Shown in pieces: positions 62,590 to 64,000 of a stretch of 64,000 bases of DNA. Made by a program: the position numbers and the translations under genes. The notes under the pieces were generated by a model that worked only from the letters and a program-made list of their open reading frames with translations, made no database searches and was not told the DNA's origin. The DNA is from Fratercula arctica. Taxonomy: Eukaryota; Chordata; Aves; Charadriiformes; Alcidae. How positions within the stretch are numbered: the first letter of the stretch is position 1; every line of letters begins with the position of its first letter. The stretch spans positions 5,997,504 through 6,061,503 of the forward strand of contig CANTUZ010000001.1 in NCBI GenBank assembly GCA_947846985.1, given 5' to 3'.

Positions 62590-62830
62590 ACTTTGCAGTT
62601 TTATAGTGCTCATTACGGAAGGGTTTCAAAGCACTTTACAACTGGTTCCTCGGCTAGCAGGAACTGCTTTCATGCACAGATTTCATGAAATTATTTTAAT
62701 GGAGTTATAACAACATTATAACAACATTATAACATATTTAAGAAACCATCCAGTGTTCTTGGTATCATTATGTCCATTTTACAGAAGAGTGGGAGAAAGA
62801 AATTAGAAAGCAACAGTAGTCTCACCTGTT
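62590..62830 (+). mobile_element. Possible ancient MIR-like SINE remnant
   Basis: TTTATAGTGCTCATTAC and TTTCAAAGCACTTTACAAC are followed about 145 bp later by GTATCATTATGTCCATTTTACAGAAGAGTGG and a GAGAAAGAAATTAGAAAGCAACAG stretch. The order matches the reverse complement of a MIR-type SINE: the AAGCACTTTACA block, then ATTATCCCCATTTTACAGA, then the AGAGGTTAAGTAACTTG region. It is better preserved in the left half than the 43.7-kb copy, and the shared spacing supports a common origin. Confidence 0.5.
62703..62735 (+). repeat. 11-bp tandem repeat, three copies
   Basis: AGTTATAACAA, CATTATAACAA and CATTATAACAT follow one another inside the MIR-like remnant. They lengthen the region between its two conserved blocks. 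Confidence 0.88.
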
Positions 62831-64000
62831 TTTAGGGGTGGGATTCAGTTTAAGATTAAAACACCTAAATTTAATGATTATCCAGCATGGGGCTTAGTTA
62901 CACACACCTAAAAGGGCTTATAATGCCCTAGGATATCAGACATCCACAAGGAGCTGGCACAAGAATTACAAGAGAGTTATGAATTTGAGTGGTGCCTAAT
63001 CATGATGAATCTCAAAGGTACTAGACACATATGTTTATGATGTGATTTTCACCACAGAGGTCTTCTGCAGACTGAGCTGAATTTTCCTCTGGGTGCCACT
63101 GACTATGTGCTCAGTGCAGTTGCCCAAATGCAGGTGTCTGGTGCCAATTAGGTTGCCCTAGGGGCTTCCATCCGGCATGCAGCTGCCACTCGGCAAGGTC
63201 TATATCTCCCTGGGTCTCCGTCATTTCTGACAGCTCCATACAGTTTTCCTGGACACCCTAAGGCAATTCTTCATTTTGCATTTTGGAGTTGACACCCAAT
63301 TTACATGCAGACGGCTGTATTTGGTATCTGGAGCTTAATCCCACATTAGATGTTTACATTTGAGGCATCTGATTTTAGGTGACTTCGCAGTTAATGAAGA
63401 GGAAAAATCACTTTTGGGATATGAATCATTTGTCCAGCCTGTGCATCTACCATAGGGTAAGAAGAATCCTAAGTGTCCAAAGTCAAGCCATATAAATTCT
63501 GTCCCACTTGACTAAAATAGCACCAAAATTCTCCCTGAAAGCTAAACATCTTCTCTGCGTGACCTGGTATTTGAAGTGAAGAAATGTCTTTTGCAAACCA
63601 CATAGTAACAGCAAAAGAGGGCAACAAAAATAAAAAAGAACCTATAAGAATTTTACTAAAAGCAGATGAAAGGAAACTGAACACAAAAGTATGTGTGGCT
63701 GCAGCATCGATAAGGAAATGAGAGCAGACTTTAGAATAATACAGCGACTGTGAACACGCATAAATAACTATATATACAGCTTCAGAAAGTTTCCACCCAC
63801 ATTTCAAACCTAAAGAGGGGCTTGTCTGTCTGAGACCTCATTTCATTTTGTGCCAGGTATGACCTAGTAAAATATATTAGGTTTTCTTGTAAGCCTTGTC
63901 TCACTGAACAGCTCTTCAATCAGTACAAGGTCTCATACCTAAGAAAAAAGACCTTAAAACGTATAGAATGGTCAGTCAGAAATGATGTAACCTTTGTGGC
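62831..64000. other. Unique noncoding sequence
   Basis: About 1.2 kb, less AT-rich around 63,060-63,260. GGGATTCAGTTTAAGATTAA and ACACCTAAATTTAATG near 62,842-62,878, and CAGGTGTCTGGTGCCAATTA near 63,131, look like worn copies of CCTAAATYTAGGTG-type wording found in old sauropsid repeats, but this is a guess. The 112-codon minus frame at 63,469-63,807 matches no known family. Confidence 0.5.

Overview
The window reads as nuclear DNA from a bird. The support is direct: it is AT-rich, has no convincing multi-exon gene, and almost all of its recognisable interspersed repeats are CR1 LINE (chicken repeat 1) copies. These are mostly 5'-truncated and end in the CR1 tail of short ATTCTATG-like or TTCTGTG-like units. 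There are no mammalian Alu or L1 elements, no bacterial-type operons, no CRISPR array and no tRNA or rRNA gene that I can see. A crocodilian or turtle is a weaker alternative, since those groups also carry CR1. The species and chromosome cannot be read from the sequence.

Layout. Positions 1-24,384 are single-copy, AT-rich noncoding sequence. They carry CR1 fragments at about 1.4, 8.9, 12.7, 17.1, 18.5 and 21.3 kb, a C/G homopolymer hairpin at 8.3 kb, a 27-bp tandem repeat at 12.6 kb and a 316-nt purine tract at 21.5 kb. The main element is a 2-kb CR1 on the plus strand (24,386-26,410). Its reverse transcriptase frame is nearly intact and is broken by one extra G in a G run. A second, much older CR1 of 1.8 kb lies on the minus strand at 28,241-30,043, tail-to-tail with the first, and a 96-bp CR1 tail follows at 30.45 kb. 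From 30.5 to 45.6 kb the sequence is again mostly unique. It holds a 278-bp ATTTT-type pentanucleotide mosaic (32.8 kb), a 0.53-kb CR1 (34.8 kb), a probable ancient MIR-like SINE (43.7 kb) and a GT-to-C switch tract (44.5 kb). A 0.67-kb CR1 lies at 45.6-46.3 kb. The most extreme low-complexity feature is a 513-nt uninterrupted polypyrimidine tract at 51,226-51,738. The last 12 kb hold many A or T homopolymers, a second MIR-like copy (62.6 kb) and a few stretches that look like conserved noncoding elements.

Function. The only recognisable protein-coding sequence is CR1 ORF2 (reverse transcriptase), and every copy is broken. The window is best described as a gene desert or a very long intron. 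Possible regulatory sites, such as a DR2 nuclear-receptor motif at 14.18 kb and an NF-E2/ARE core at 23.15 kb, are motif matches only. I found no convincing undescribed biological system. The most useful leads are the CR1 inverted pair, the long mirror and pyrimidine tracts, the pentanucleotide mosaic, the MIR-like pair and the candidate conserved elements.
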